A stretch of 64,000 nucleotides of DNA from an uncultured Collinsella sp. (GTDB lineage: Bacteria > Actinomycetota > Coriobacteriia > Coriobacteriales > Coriobacteriaceae), in contig CASEEV010000012.1 of assembly GCA_949287065.1 (NCBI GenBank), forward strand, positions 62,001 through 126,000, given 5' to 3'. Below, one piece after another: positions 16,115-25,969 of the stretch (position 1 is its first letter; each line of letters starts with the position of its first letter). The notes below the pieces were generated by a model. The model was not told where the DNA came from and searched no databases. It saw only the letters and a program-made list of their open reading frames with translations. Both the position numbers and the translations under genes were made by a program.

Positions 16115-16807
16115 ATGGCCGCCGAGAGCCGCGCGCCGCGCGCCGTCCCCTGCCGGCGCGGGCGCTTCTCGCCCGACGACATCAGGCGCGCCATGCTCGT
16201 CTACGGCGTGAGCGACCGCGCTTGGCTTGCCGGCCGCAGTCTCAAAGACGTGGTGGCGGGCGCCCTTGCCGGCGGCGCCACCTGCATCCAGCTGCGCGAG
16301 AAGCACCTCACCACCGACGAGATCGTCGCCGAGGCGGCGGAGCTCATCCCGTTGTGCCGCGCTGCGGGCGTGCCCTTCCTCATCGACGACGACGTCGAGG
16401 CCGCCCTGCGCTCGGGCGCCGACGGCGTGCATGTGGGCCAGAGCGACACCGAGCTCGCCCAGGCGCGCCGGGCGCTCGGCGAGGACGCCATCATCGGCGT
16501 CTCGGCCCAGACCGTCGAGCAGGCGCAGGCCGCCGAGGCGGGCGGCGCCGACTACCTGGGCGTAGGCGCGGTCTTTGCCACCGCCACCAAGACCGACGCG
16601 ATCCTCACACCGCCGCCCGTGCTCAAGGAGATCTGCGCAAGCGTGCAGATTCCGGTCACGGCCATCGGCGGCCTCAACTACGACACCGTTGACGCCATCG
16701 CAGGATGCGGCGCAGACGGCGCCGCGGTGGTCTCGGCCATCTTCGCGGCAGCCGACCCCGAGGCCGCCACGCGCGCGCTCGTCACCAAGATGGAGGGCTT
16801 CATATGA
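16115..16807 (+). CDS. thiE: Thiamine phosphate synthase ThiE
   Basis: ThiE joins HMP pyrophosphate and thiazole phosphate to thiamine phosphate. The TIM-barrel landmarks are YGVSDRAWLAGRSL, GGATCIQLREKHLTT, FLIDDDVEAALRSGADGVHVGQSD, GVSAQTVEQAQAAEAGGADYLGVGAVFATATK and VTAIGGLNYD. The 230-aa protein has a basic N-terminal extension of about 25 residues. The ATG follows the thiM stop by one base, with GGAGGAGG at the thiM end as ribosome site, and the stop overlaps thiD. Confidence 0.95.
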   Translation: MAAESRAPRAVPCRRGRFSPDDIRRAMLVYGVSDRAWLAGRSLKDVVAGALAGGATCIQLREKHLTTDEIVAEAAELIPLCRAAGVPFLIDDDVEAALRSGADGVHVGQSDTELAQARRALGEDAIIGVSAQTVEQAQAAEAGGADYLGVGAVFATATKTDAILTPPPVLKEICASVQIPVTAIGGLNYDTVDAIAGCGADGAAVVSAIFAAADPEAATRALVTKMEGFI

Positions 16808-17613
16808 GCAAGACCTACCCCGTTGTTCTCTCCGTCGCCGGGTCCGACTCGAGCGGCGGCGCCGGCATCCAGGCCGACATCAAGACCGCGACCGCGCTCG
16901 GCGTCTACGCCGAGACCGCCATCACCGCGCTCACCGCGCAGAACACCCAGGGTGTCTCGGGCGTGGCGGTCACCGACCCGGCCTTCGTGACCGAGCAGAT
17001 CGACCGCTGCTTCGAGGACATCCCGCCCCAAGCGGTCAAGATCGGCATGGTTCCCACGCCCGAGGTGGCGCACGCCATTGCCGAGGCACTTCTCGCCCAC
17101 CACGCCGAGAACATCGTGCTCGACCCGGTCATGGTGGCCACGAGCGGCTCGGCGCTCTCGGACGACGACGCCATCGGCGTGCTCGCGCGCGAGCTCTTTG
17201 GCTCCGCCGCGGTCATCACCCCCAACATCCCCGAGACCGAGACGCTCACGGGACGCGAGATCGCCGACGCCGCGGCCATGGAAGACGCCGCGCGCGAGCT
17301 CGCCGAGCGCTACGGCTGCGGCGTGCTCGTGAAGGGCGGCCACCGCGTGGAGGACGCCAACGACGTGCTCGCCGCCTTCACCGCCGACAACGAAATCGAG
17401 ACGGTCTGGCTCGCCGGCCAGCGCGTGGCGACCGACAACACCCACGGCACGGGCTGCACGCTCTCGACCGCCATCGCCTGCGGGCTGGCGCGCGGGCTTG
17501 CACTCGAAGACGCCGTGCGCTGCGCCAAGGGCTACCTCACCGGCGCGCTCTCATCAGGACTCGCGCTCGGCCACGGCAACGGCCCCGTGGACCACATGTG
17601 GGAGCAGCGTTAG
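16804..17613 (+). CDS. thiD: HMP/HMP-phosphate kinase ThiD
   Basis: ThiD phosphorylates HMP and HMP phosphate to the pyrophosphate used by ThiE. Ribokinase-family landmarks are SVAGSDSSGGAGIQADIKT, TAQNTQGVSGV, IGMV, DPVMVATSGS, TPNIPETETLTG, VKGGH and the C-terminal THGTGCTLS. Length 269 aa is typical. The start overlaps the thiE stop (ATGA at 16804-16807), so it is translationally coupled. It is the last gene of the riboswitch operon; a GC-rich hairpin follows at 17666. Confidence 0.96.
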   Translation: MSKTYPVVLSVAGSDSSGGAGIQADIKTATALGVYAETAITALTAQNTQGVSGVAVTDPAFVTEQIDRCFEDIPPQAVKIGMVPTPEVAHAIAEALLAHHAENIVLDPVMVATSGSALSDDDAIGVLARELFGSAAVITPNIPETETLTGREIADAAAMEDAARELAERYGCGVLVKGGHRVEDANDVLAAFTADNEIETVWLAGQRVATDNTHGTGCTLSTAIACGLARGLALEDAVRCAKGYLTGALSSGLALGHGNGPVDHMWEQR

Positions 17614-17665
17614 GGCAACTCCCCTGGCAGGCGTCGCCTGCCCGCCGCCCCGACCCAAATGCAAA

Positions 17666-17698
17666 GCGGCCCCGTCGGAAAGGAACCGGCGGGGCCGC
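17666..17698 (+). terminator. Hairpin after thiD operon
   Basis: GCGGCCCCGTCGG pairs with CCGGCGGGGCCGC around a short loop. Only a weak T-run follows, so it may act as an mRNA end stabiliser as much as a terminator. Confidence 0.55.
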
Positions 17699-17852
17699 GG
17701 CGTTTCGGGAGCGCGCCGAGCGATAATACGCACTTCTCGACTCACATATTTCCGCAGCTCAATCGGCAGATTCTGTGTGGTATTCCCCCTGTCCATGGGC
17801 AGTGGTACCCTAGCCCCCGGTACTGTCCGGATCGACTTAGGAGGCCCTGCCC

Positions 17853-19241
17853 ATGGAGCGTCCCTGCGCATGGAAGAGCTACGACGACAACGCGCGCGCC
17901 GAGCTCGACCGTCTGTGCGAAAACTACCGTCAGTTCATCAGCGAGAACAAGACCGAGCGCGAGTGCGCCGCCGCCTCGGTTGCACTGGCCGAGCAGGCCG
18001 GCTACGTTGACCTCGCCACCTGCATCGCCGAGGGCCGCGCGCTCAAGGCCGGCGACAAGGTCTACGCCGTCTGCCACAACAAAACGGTCATGCTCGTCAA
18101 CCTCGGCACCGAGCCGCTCGCAGACGGCATGAACATCCTGGGCGCGCACATTGACTCCCCGCGCCTCGACCTCAAGCAGAACCCCCTCTACGAGGCCGGC
18201 GACATGGCCTACCTCGACACGCACTACTACGGCGGCATCAAAGGCTACCAGTGGGTCGCCACGCCGCTCGCCCTGCACGGCGTCGTCTGCAAGAAGGACG
18301 GCGCGACGGTCGAGGTGCGCGTGGGCGAGGACGCCTCCGACCCGGTGTTCTGCATCTCCGACCTTCTCGTGCACCTCGCGAGCGAGCAGATGAAGAAGCC
18401 CGCCTCCGAGGCCGTTGACCGCGAGAGCCTCGACGTCATCGTGGGCGGCCGCCCCGTGGTGATCGAGGGCGAGGACGCGCCCAAAGAGCCCGTCAAGGAG
18501 ATGCTGCTCCAGATCCTCTCCGAGAAGTACGGCATCGACGAGGAGGACTTCCTGTCGGCCGAGATCGAGGTCGTGCCGGCCGGCGCCGCGCGCGACATGG
18601 GCTTCGACCGCTCGATGATCCTGGGCTACGGCCAGGACGACCGCGTATGCGCCTACACCTCGCTTCTCGCGCAGCTCGAGGTGACCGACGTGAAGCGCAC
18701 GAGCGTGTGCCTGCTCGTCGACAAGGAGGAGATCGGCTCGGTGGGCGCCACGGGCATGGAGAGCCGCTTCTTTGAGAACACCGGTGCCGAGATCATGGAG
18801 CTCGCCGGCGAGGGCGGCACGCTGAGCCTGCGCCGCGCGCTCGCGAACTCGCGCATGCTCAGCTCCGACGTTTCGGCCGGCTTCGACCACGCCTACGCCG
18901 ACCGCTTTGAGAAGAAGAACGCCGCGTTCATGGGTCGCGGCCTCTGCTTCAACAAGTTCACCGGCCGCGGCGGCAAGGGCGGCTCCAACGACGCCGACGC
19001 CGAGTACGTTGCCTTCGTGCGCCGCGTGATGGACGACGCCGGCGTTGCGTTCCAGACCTGCGAGCTGGGCCGCGTCGACCGCGGCGGCGGCGGCACGATC
19101 GCCTATATCCTCGCCGAGTACGGCATGAACGTCATCGACTCCGGCGTGGCAGTTCTCTCCATGCACTCGCTGTGGGAGGCAACCAGCAAGGCCGACGTCT
19201 ACGAGGCATATAAGGGCTACAAGGCCTTCCTCAACGCCTAG
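17853..19241 (+). CDS. M18 family aminopeptidase
   Basis: A cytosolic dinuclear-zinc aminopeptidase that removes N-terminal residues from peptides. Metal-ligand landmarks are GAHIDSPRLDLK (about 96-107), DKEEIGSVGATGMES (about 290-304), DVSAGFDHAY and the C-terminal VAVLSMHSLWEATSKADV. Length 462 aa fits M18. TTAGGAGGCCCTGCCC precedes the ATG. It is transcribed alone, with the thiD hairpin upstream and a strong terminator at 19274-19312. Confidence 0.93.
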   Translation: MERPCAWKSYDDNARAELDRLCENYRQFISENKTERECAAASVALAEQAGYVDLATCIAEGRALKAGDKVYAVCHNKTVMLVNLGTEPLADGMNILGAHIDSPRLDLKQNPLYEAGDMAYLDTHYYGGIKGYQWVATPLALHGVVCKKDGATVEVRVGEDASDPVFCISDLLVHLASEQMKKPASEAVDRESLDVIVGGRPVVIEGEDAPKEPVKEMLLQILSEKYGIDEEDFLSAEIEVVPAGAARDMGFDRSMILGYGQDDRVCAYTSLLAQLEVTDVKRTSVCLLVDKEEIGSVGATGMESRFFENTGAEIMELAGEGGTLSLRRALANSRMLSSDVSAGFDHAYADRFEKKNAAFMGRGLCFNKFTGRGGKGGSNDADAEYVAFVRRVMDDAGVAFQTCELGRVDRGGGGTIAYILAEYGMNVIDSGVAVLSMHSLWEATSKADVYEAYKGYKAFLNA

Positions 19242-19273
19242 CGCAACCAGGCCAAGGCCACAACAACGCGCAA

Positions 19274-19312
19274 GCGGCTCTTCTCCACCCCGGAGAAGAG
19301 CCGCTTTTTTCT
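19274..19312 (+). terminator. Strong rho-independent terminator after M18 aminopeptidase
   Basis: GCGGCTCTTCTCC pairs with GGAGAAGAGCCGC around a CACCCC-type loop, followed by TTTTTT. It also lies downstream of the convergent PHP gene. Confidence 0.92.
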
Positions 19313-19342
19313 TGCCTGGGGCGGGGCTGCGAGAAGCGCCGC

Positions 19343-20182
19343 CTACACGATGGGCATCTGCTCCCACGAGCCGTCGGCGCGCGGGACGTCCACCGTGCGG
19401 TAACCGATGCGCGCCGCATGGTCGTAGGCCTGCGCGATGCCGTCGCAGATATCCTTCGGGTAGTGCCCGTCGGAGCCCACGCTTATGGGCACGCCCGCGC
19501 GGAAGAAGCGCTCGAGCAGGCCCTCGGCCGGGTAGTAGTCGCCCACGCCCTTGCGCCAGCCGGCGGTCGAGAGCTCCACGCGCTTGCCGCAGTCGTGCGC
19601 GCACGCGACCATCTCGTCCCAGAGCGGGGCGAGGTCGATCGTCGCCGCAAAACCGGCGTTCACAAAGCGCTGCGCCAGGTCAGGATGCGCCATGATGTCA
19701 AAGAGGTCGCACTGGCACGCCGCGAGCCAGGCGCGCTGGTAGCGGCGCCACACCTCGTCGGGTCCGAGCTCCTGCCAGATGCGCTGGTCGCTGGGATCGT
19801 CGATCCACGCGCCCTCCTTTTGACTGCCGATCCAGTGGACCGACCCCAGGCGCACCTGAGCGCCCGCGCTCCAGCGGCGGATGTTCTCCTCGCAGCCGTC
19901 GTACCAGTCGCACTCGAAGCCGTAGAGGTACTCGAGCTCGGGGTGCGCGGCCGCCGCGGCCTCAAACTCCGCGCGGTGGCGCGCCAGGTCCCCCTCCACC
20001 ACCTGCACGTCGCCCGAGGGGTTCATGACGTGCGGCAAGGTCAGGTGGTCGGTCGAGACCATCACGCGGCAGCCCGCCGCCACGGCGGCGCTGGCGTTCT
20101 CCTCGAAGGTGCCCACGCCGTCGGAGAAGAATGTGTGCGTGTGCGTGTCGACGATCGAGCGGGCGGGAAGCGGAGCGAGCAT
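19343..20182 (-). CDS. PHP-domain phosphatase (histidinol-phosphatase-like)
   Basis: The 279-aa protein has the four PHP metal motifs: VDTHTHTFFSDG near the N-terminus, STDHLTLPH, FDIMAHPDL and VGSDGHYP, the pattern of HisK-type phosphoesterases. No his gene is nearby. Instead it follows a second PHP gene and a PotABCD-type importer on the same strand, so its substrate is more likely an imported phosphoester than histidinol phosphate (inference). ATG 20182 was chosen because ACGAGGTTTGCC precedes it and the longer frame has no protein-like N-terminus. Confidence 0.82.
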   Translation of the reverse strand: MLAPLPARSIVDTHTHTFFSDGVGTFEENASAAVAAGCRVMVSTDHLTLPHVMNPSGDVQVVEGDLARHRAEFEAAAAAHPELEYLYGFECDWYDGCEENIRRWSAGAQVRLGSVHWIGSQKEGAWIDDPSDQRIWQELGPDEVWRRYQRAWLAACQCDLFDIMAHPDLAQRFVNAGFAATIDLAPLWDEMVACAHDCGKRVELSTAGWRKGVGDYYPAEGLLERFFRAGVPISVGSDGHYPKDICDGIAQAYDHAARIGYRTVDVPRADGSWEQMPIV

Positions 20183-20273
20183 GGCAAACCTCGTTTCAAA
20201 CGACAAAAGCAGCATCAGTATACGGGAAGCGCGGGCGGGCTTAAGCAGCCGGCGCAGCTGACGGGCGCCCCGA

Positions 20274-21251
20274 TCAGCGCAGCGCGTTGGTCCAGGCGGT
20301 TTTGCCTGCGGCGTCCGTGCATTCAAAGCGCACGTACGTCTCGTCGCCGCGAAGCGCAAACTCGGCGTGCGTCAGGTGCTCGCCCTCGGGCGCGATAACC
20401 GTGCGGTTGCCGCCGATGGGACCGCCCGCCACCTTGGTGATGCGCTCGCAGGGGCCGCACTCCACCCACGCGACGCCGCCCTCGATGCCGAAGCCGCGGA
20501 TCTCGGGGCCCGAGGAGGCGTAGTACGCCCCGTCGAGAAGCGCCCGCACGAGGGCGTTGCGCGTAAGCTCGGGCGCGCAGACCACGACCCATCCGCCGAA
20601 CACGTCGTCGAAGTCGGTCGTGTGGTGGTTGTCGTCGGCGGCAACGGCGCCCACGCGCGCGCCGCGGCGGAGCATGAGGTCCCAGTACACGGTGTCGGCG
20701 CCGTCGCCGCCCTCGTTGACCGTGTCGTAGTTGAAGACCTCGATGCCGAAGATGCCCGTGAGCCCCAGCACGTCCTCGGGCTCAACCCGGCTCCAGATGG
20801 GATGGTTGTAGGCCACGGCGCAGCCGCGCGCCGCGAGCTCGTCTGCAACCTGCTGCGCCACCGCACGGCCGTCCCAGGCGCCAAAGCGCTCTTGAGGCTC
20901 CAGCCGCTCCATATGCGCAAAGCGCTTCGGAGCCGCGGCGATCATCTCGTCGGTGCCGAGGATGCCGCAGAGGTGGTGGCAGCGCAGGCGCGCGCGGTGG
21001 TTCTCGTCGTCGTAGAGATACGCCGACGCCTCGATACCCGGCAGGATCACGAAGTCCTCGCCGTCGAACTCGCCCGAAAGATCGGTGAAGAGGTCGTGCT
21101 CCGAGAGGCACAGAAACTGGTACCCGTGCGCGCGGTAGTCGGCAACTGCCGCGGCGGGCGCGAGCCTGCCGTCGGAGTTGGTGGTGTGGCTGTGCAGGTT
21201 TCCCTTGTAGCGGTTGAGCCCCTGAGGCAGGCCAAGCTGGTCTTTGATCAT
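20274..21251 (-). CDS. PHP-domain metal-dependent phosphoesterase (CehA/McbA-like)
   Basis: Metal-binding motifs NLHSHTTNSDG (about 19-29), LSEHDLF, PGIEAS, AYNHPIW and AADDNHH define a PHP domain with the histidine-rich spacing of the CehA/McbA group. A C-terminal beta-sandwich-like part (about 225-325) follows. These enzymes hydrolyse small phosphoesters; the substrate cannot be read from sequence. It is downstream of the ABC importer genes, separated from them by a terminator-like hairpin at 21299-21340 that may let only part of the transcript through. The start is ATG 21251. Confidence 0.82.
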   Translation of the reverse strand: MIKDQLGLPQGLNRYKGNLHSHTTNSDGRLAPAAAVADYRAHGYQFLCLSEHDLFTDLSGEFDGEDFVILPGIEASAYLYDDENHRARLRCHHLCGILGTDEMIAAAPKRFAHMERLEPQERFGAWDGRAVAQQVADELAARGCAVAYNHPIWSRVEPEDVLGLTGIFGIEVFNYDTVNEGGDGADTVYWDLMLRRGARVGAVAADDNHHTTDFDDVFGGWVVVCAPELTRNALVRALLDGAYYASSGPEIRGFGIEGGVAWVECGPCERITKVAGGPIGGNRTVIAPEGEHLTHAEFALRGDETYVRFECTDAAGKTAWTNALR

Positions 21252-21298
21252 TGCGTCTCCGTCTCTGCCGGGCAACCACGGCCCGACCTTCTCGCGAC

Positions 21299-21340
21299 AA
21301 AAAGCCCGGCCCGAGCGCATGAGGGAGCGCAGGGCCGGGC
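21299..21340 (-). terminator. Terminator hairpin between ABC ATPase and PHP gene
   Basis: On the minus strand GCCCGGCCCTGCGC pairs with GCGCTCGGGCCGGGC and TTTTTG follows. It probably reduces expression of the two PHP genes relative to the transporter. Confidence 0.8.
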
Positions 21341-21366
21341 GCAGGAGGGGAAGCTGGCGTGCGCCC

Positions 21367-22401
<1,035 letters not shown>

Positions 22402-22414
22402 GGGTTTCGCTCCT

Positions 22415-23233
22415 TTAGGCTTTGCGTGCGGAGGACTGCTGCAGCTTGAGGACCGCGGCGGTCACGGCGCCCACGACGAGGAAGATGACGACGACGATGG
22501 CGCTCGAGAGACCGCTCGAACGGGCCATGTTGGCCTGCAGGAACACCTGGATGTTCTGGTAGTTGGTGCCGGCGATGTTGTTGGCAAGCACGAAGTCGCC
22601 GAAGACGATGCTCTCGGCGAGCAGGCTCGACACGAGGATGCCCGAGAGGATGTTGGGGAGCACCACCTGCACGTAGGCACGGAAGCGCCCGCAGCCGAGC
22701 ATCTCGGCCGCCTGGATGAGCATCTGCGCGTCGATGGCGTTGAGCGCGTTGCGGATGCCCTGGTAGATGTAGGGCAGCACGAGGATCGTGTACGCGCCGA
22801 AGAGCATCATCATGCGGTTGGAGAGCACGGTGCCCGTGCCGGTGTAGAGCGAGATGATGCCGATGGAGAGAATGACGCCCTGCAGGGCGTACGGGATCAT
22901 GCAGACGAACTGCATGAAGCGCCCGAGCCTGCGGTTGACGGCCACCACCACGTACATGGCGAGAAGCAACAGCGCGATGGTGATGACGACACTCACGAGG
23001 CAGAGCACGAGCGTGCGCCCGATGGAAGCCCAGAACGTCATGTTACCGAAGAGCTCGGCGTAGTTGCGCAGCGTAAAGCCCGAGGGCAGCACGTCGGTCC
23101 ACTCGATGAAGAGCGAGTAGATGAGCGTCGTGGCAAACGGGATCAGCAGGTACAGGGCCACCAGAGCCAAGAAAATCTTCGCGGCGAGCGGCGTCTTCTG
23201 TCCGGGCGCGGCCGCCTTGGTCTTTGCGCTCAT
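22415..23233 (-). CDS. ABC transporter permease (PotC-like)
   Basis: A 272-aa inner-membrane permease with about six hydrophobic segments and a binding-protein-dependent-transport EAA region (AAEMLGCGRFRAYVQVVLPNI). Its start at 23233 overlaps the preceding permease gene by 4 bp, so the two permeases are coupled. Together they form the transmembrane channel energised by the 21367-22401 ATPase. Confidence 0.9.
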   Translation of the reverse strand: MSAKTKAAAPGQKTPLAAKIFLALVALYLLIPFATTLIYSLFIEWTDVLPSGFTLRNYAELFGNMTFWASIGRTLVLCLVSVVITIALLLLAMYVVVAVNRRLGRFMQFVCMIPYALQGVILSIGIISLYTGTGTVLSNRMMMLFGAYTILVLPYIYQGIRNALNAIDAQMLIQAAEMLGCGRFRAYVQVVLPNILSGILVSSLLAESIVFGDFVLANNIAGTNYQNIQVFLQANMARSSGLSSAIVVVIFLVVGAVTAAVLKLQQSSARKA

Positions 23234-24213
23234 ACGATCTCACGACCCTTCGAGGCGCGCTTGGTGAAGTAGTTGTTGATGAGGGTGCACGCGACCATGA
23301 GGAGAATGAGAACCACGGCGAGCGCGCCGCCCGTGGCGTTGTCGATCTGCACGTCTCCCTTGAACTTGGACGTGATCTGAAGCGGCAGGAGCGCGTAGTT
23401 GTTCATGACCACGGCGTAGGCGGTGGCGTAGGCGGCCAGCGCGTTGGAGAAGAGCACTGAGAGGGTGCCCAGAATGGACGGCATGAGGTTGGGGATTACG
23501 ATCTTGAACCAGTAGTCGAACGTGGTTGCCTTGAGGATCGTTGCCGCCTCGCGCCACTCCTTCTTGATGCCCGAGAACGCCGGCAAGAGGAGCAGCGTGG
23601 CGAGCGGGATCTGGAAGTAGATGTAGAGCACGAGCAGGCCCTCGCCGGTGTAGAGGTCAAAGTCGGCGAGGAAGGGAATCCCCCACTGCTGGCCGAGCAG
23701 CGTGAGCACGCCCGAGTTGCCCATGAGGATCATGAAGGCAAACGCGAGCGGCACGCCCGAGAAGTTCGACATCATGTTGAGGACGAGCGTGAAGGCGTTG
23801 CGCACGCGCGGGCTCGACTCGTAGGCGAAGCGCGCGGCCAAAAACGCCACGACGATGCCCACGAGCGCCGACACCACGCTGATCCAGAGGCTGTTGACGA
23901 TGGACTGCTGGTAGAGCGGCGTGGTGAACACCTTGATGAAGTTCTCGAGACCAAAGGCCTCGCTCTCCTTGCCGATGAACGCGTTGCCCACGAGCTGAGC
24001 GAGCGGCAGCAGCTCGTAGCCGATCACAACGGCCAGAAACGGCAGGAACGGCAGGTAGCCGGTCCATCCGCGGCGCTTCTGGGGCCGCTTGGCCCTCTCG
24101 GCAGCAGCCGGCTCGGAGCCGGTCTGCGCGCCGGCAACCGGAGCAGCGGCCACGGCCCCCGCAGCGCTCGCGGAGCTCACGGCGGGCGCCTGTGTTTCAA
24201 CGGAAACGGCCAT
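23230..24213 (-). CDS. ABC transporter permease (PotB-like)
   Basis: The 327-aa permease has an unusual N-terminal extension of about 55 residues rich in Ala, Pro and Val before a basic stretch (RAKRPQKRRGW) and the first membrane segment. Six hydrophobic segments and an EAA-type loop (WREAATILKATTFDYWFKIVIPNL) are visible. ATG 24213 has GGAGGTATCT in front; the longer frame contains no better start. It overlaps the second permease by 4 bp. Confidence 0.9.
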   Translation of the reverse strand: MAVSVETQAPAVSSASAAGAVAAAPVAGAQTGSEPAAAERAKRPQKRRGWTGYLPFLPFLAVVIGYELLPLAQLVGNAFIGKESEAFGLENFIKVFTTPLYQQSIVNSLWISVVSALVGIVVAFLAARFAYESSPRVRNAFTLVLNMMSNFSGVPLAFAFMILMGNSGVLTLLGQQWGIPFLADFDLYTGEGLLVLYIYFQIPLATLLLLPAFSGIKKEWREAATILKATTFDYWFKIVIPNLMPSILGTLSVLFSNALAAYATAYAVVMNNYALLPLQITSKFKGDVQIDNATGGALAVVLILLMVACTLINNYFTKRASKGREIV

Positions 24214-24284
24214 AGATACCTCCTTCTTTGCATAACGGCCCGCTATGCGCAGAGGCCCCCGGAGGGGCCGAGCGCACGCGGACC

Positions 24285-24316
24285 ATGAACGCCCGGGCAC
24301 CACGCGGCGCCCGGGC
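24285..24316 (-). terminator. Intercistronic stem-loop after the binding-protein gene
   Basis: On the minus strand GCCCGGGCGCC pairs with GGTGCCCGGGC with no U-run. Such a hairpin behind a binding-protein gene commonly stabilises its upstream mRNA segment so that more binding protein than permease is made. Confidence 0.55.
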
Positions 24317-24328
24317 AACGGCTATCTG

Positions 24329-25495
24329 CTAGCCCAGGATCGGGATGATGTTCTCCTGGTACCAGGTAATGAGCTCGTTGGTGACGTCGGTCCACTTGTC
24401 GTAGTCGATCGACTGAACCTGGTCGCCGTACTGCTCGTCGGGCAGGCGCATGGCCTTGACGTCGTCGGGCAGCTCGACGCTCTCGCGGATGGGAGTCGCG
24501 TAACCGCGGGCGAGGTTGATCTGGCCCTCGTCGGAGAGGATGTACTCGCGCGCCAGGCAGGCGGCCGCCGGGTGCGGCGCGTTGGCGTTGATGATGGTGG
24601 CGTAGCCGGACTGCACCGAGCCGTCCTGCGGGATGTTGACCGTGAACTTGGCGTTGGGGTTGGCCTCGACGATCTGGGCGCGGTAGTTGAGCGAGTTGTA
24701 GTCCCAGTTGAGGCCGCAGACGACCTCGCCGTTCTCGAGACGGGCGATGCTCACGTCGCCCACGTCCAAACGGTCGTCCTCGGCGAGCTTCTGGATGAAG
24801 TCGTAGGCAGGCTGCATGTCGTCGAGGCTACCGCCGAGCGCGTAGGCAATGGCGAGCACCGCGTGCTGCGCGGAGGCCGCGGCGGTGATGTCGCCCACGG
24901 AGACCTTGTAGTCGCCGTCGAGCAGCTCCTCGAGGGTGGTCGGCGCCTCGGGGATCTCGTCGTCGTTGGTGATGATCGACATGGTGCCGTAGTAGCCCAC
25001 GACCCAGTCGCCGTCGTCGTCCTTGGCCCAGTCGGGGATCTCGTCCCAGTAGCTGGTCTTGTACTTGAGGGTCACGCCCTCCTCCTCGGCCGTGGGGCCC
25101 CACTGCTGGCCCACGTCGCCGATGTCCTTGGTGCCGTCGGTGCCCTCCTCCTTGAACATGGCGATCTCCTCGGCGGAGGACATGTCCTGGTCGGCGTGCT
25201 TAAGGCCGTACTCGGTGTTGAGGTCCTCCCAGGTCTGGACCCAGTTGGCCCACGTGTCGGGCATGCCGACGGAGTTGACCTCGCCCTCCTCCTTGGCCTG
25301 GGCGATGAGGTCCTCGAGCGACATGGCGTTGTAGTCGACGGCGTCGGCGCCGGCGGAGGCGCCGCCCTCGTCGCTGCAGCCCGTCAGCCCAAGGCCGGCG
25401 ATCGTGGCCATGCCAGCCATGCCGCCGAGCATGGCGAGAAGCGAGCGGCGGGTCATGGCGGGACCGGCAACAGAGCGCAGTTTGGTGTCCTTCAC
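24329..25495 (-). CDS. ABC transporter substrate-binding lipoprotein (PotD-like)
   Basis: The 388-aa protein begins with a twin-arginine-like TRRSLLAML signal and a lipobox LTGC (Cys about residue 40), so it is an exported, probably Tat-dependent lipoprotein. The mature part has the periplasmic-binding fold type II pattern (VNSVGMPDTWANWVQTW, VVGYYGTMSIITN, VCGLNWDYNSLNY, IINANAPHPAAACLAREYIL) of the PotD/thiamine/iron group. The start is GTG 25495 after GGGAGCTTCCT. It leads the operon, and its promoter lies in the 474-bp region shared with glnN. Confidence 0.88.
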   Translation of the reverse strand: MKDTKLRSVAGPAMTRRSLLAMLGGMAGMATIAGLGLTGCSDEGGASAGADAVDYNAMSLEDLIAQAKEEGEVNSVGMPDTWANWVQTWEDLNTEYGLKHADQDMSSAEEIAMFKEEGTDGTKDIGDVGQQWGPTAEEEGVTLKYKTSYWDEIPDWAKDDDGDWVVGYYGTMSIITNDDEIPEAPTTLEELLDGDYKVSVGDITAAASAQHAVLAIAYALGGSLDDMQPAYDFIQKLAEDDRLDVGDVSIARLENGEVVCGLNWDYNSLNYRAQIVEANPNAKFTVNIPQDGSVQSGYATIINANAPHPAAACLAREYILSDEGQINLARGYATPIRESVELPDDVKAMRLPDEQYGDQVQSIDYDKWTDVTNELITWYQENIIPILG

Positions 25496-25969
25496 AGGAA
25501 GCTCCCTTCAGATGTAGACGTCGTGCGCGCCGGGCAAAAAGCACCCTTGTCCGCAGGAGTTATAGAGCCTTTTACCTGGTGGTATTGCACGGCGGAGAGG
25601 CGCCGCGCACGCGCAGCAAGGACTATACGTCGGTGCCGGCGCCGTGCCCCGGAGCGCCCGCCGATCCTTACGCGCGCGTGACACGTGATGCGCGATTCTT
25701 TACGAGCGCTGCGCTGCCGCTTACACACCGTGGCGCCCGGCGTTACGCGCCGCTTACGTATAGGGACCGCCCGTACGTGCGCCGCTGTGCGCCCTTTTGG
25801 CGGCACGCCCGTGTTTATCTGCTGCTAATACCGGTGCGCCTGCGCGCGGGTGCCGGCGCGTTGCGCTACTATAAAGCGCGTGAAAAACGTCGCTCGCACA
25901 GGCTGCGGACTCCGCACGTTTTGCCTGGGCCCGCGGCTGGCTGTGCCCGCATTTGTCGAGAGGATCGCA
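25496..25969. promoter_or_regulatory. Divergent promoter region of ABC importer and glnN, with GlnR-like boxes
   Basis: This region has no credible gene. CTTAC (25667), GTGAC (25678), TTTAC (25699), CTTAC (25720), GTTAC (25742) and CTTAC (25753) lie in one orientation at steps of 11, 21, 21, 22 and 11 bp, so on one face of the helix. Actinobacterial GlnR binds GTnAC/GAAAC half-sites at 11-bp steps upstream of nitrogen genes, which fits a glutamine synthetase promoter. An ACTATAAAG at about 25868 may hold the glnN -10. Confidence 0.5.

Noticed and set aside
25528-25600. Partial copy of the GTTAAC element (GGGCAAAAAGC and TTTTACCTGGTGG)
   Set aside because: No GTTAAC palindrome is present and the order does not match copies A-C; short AT-rich similarity only.
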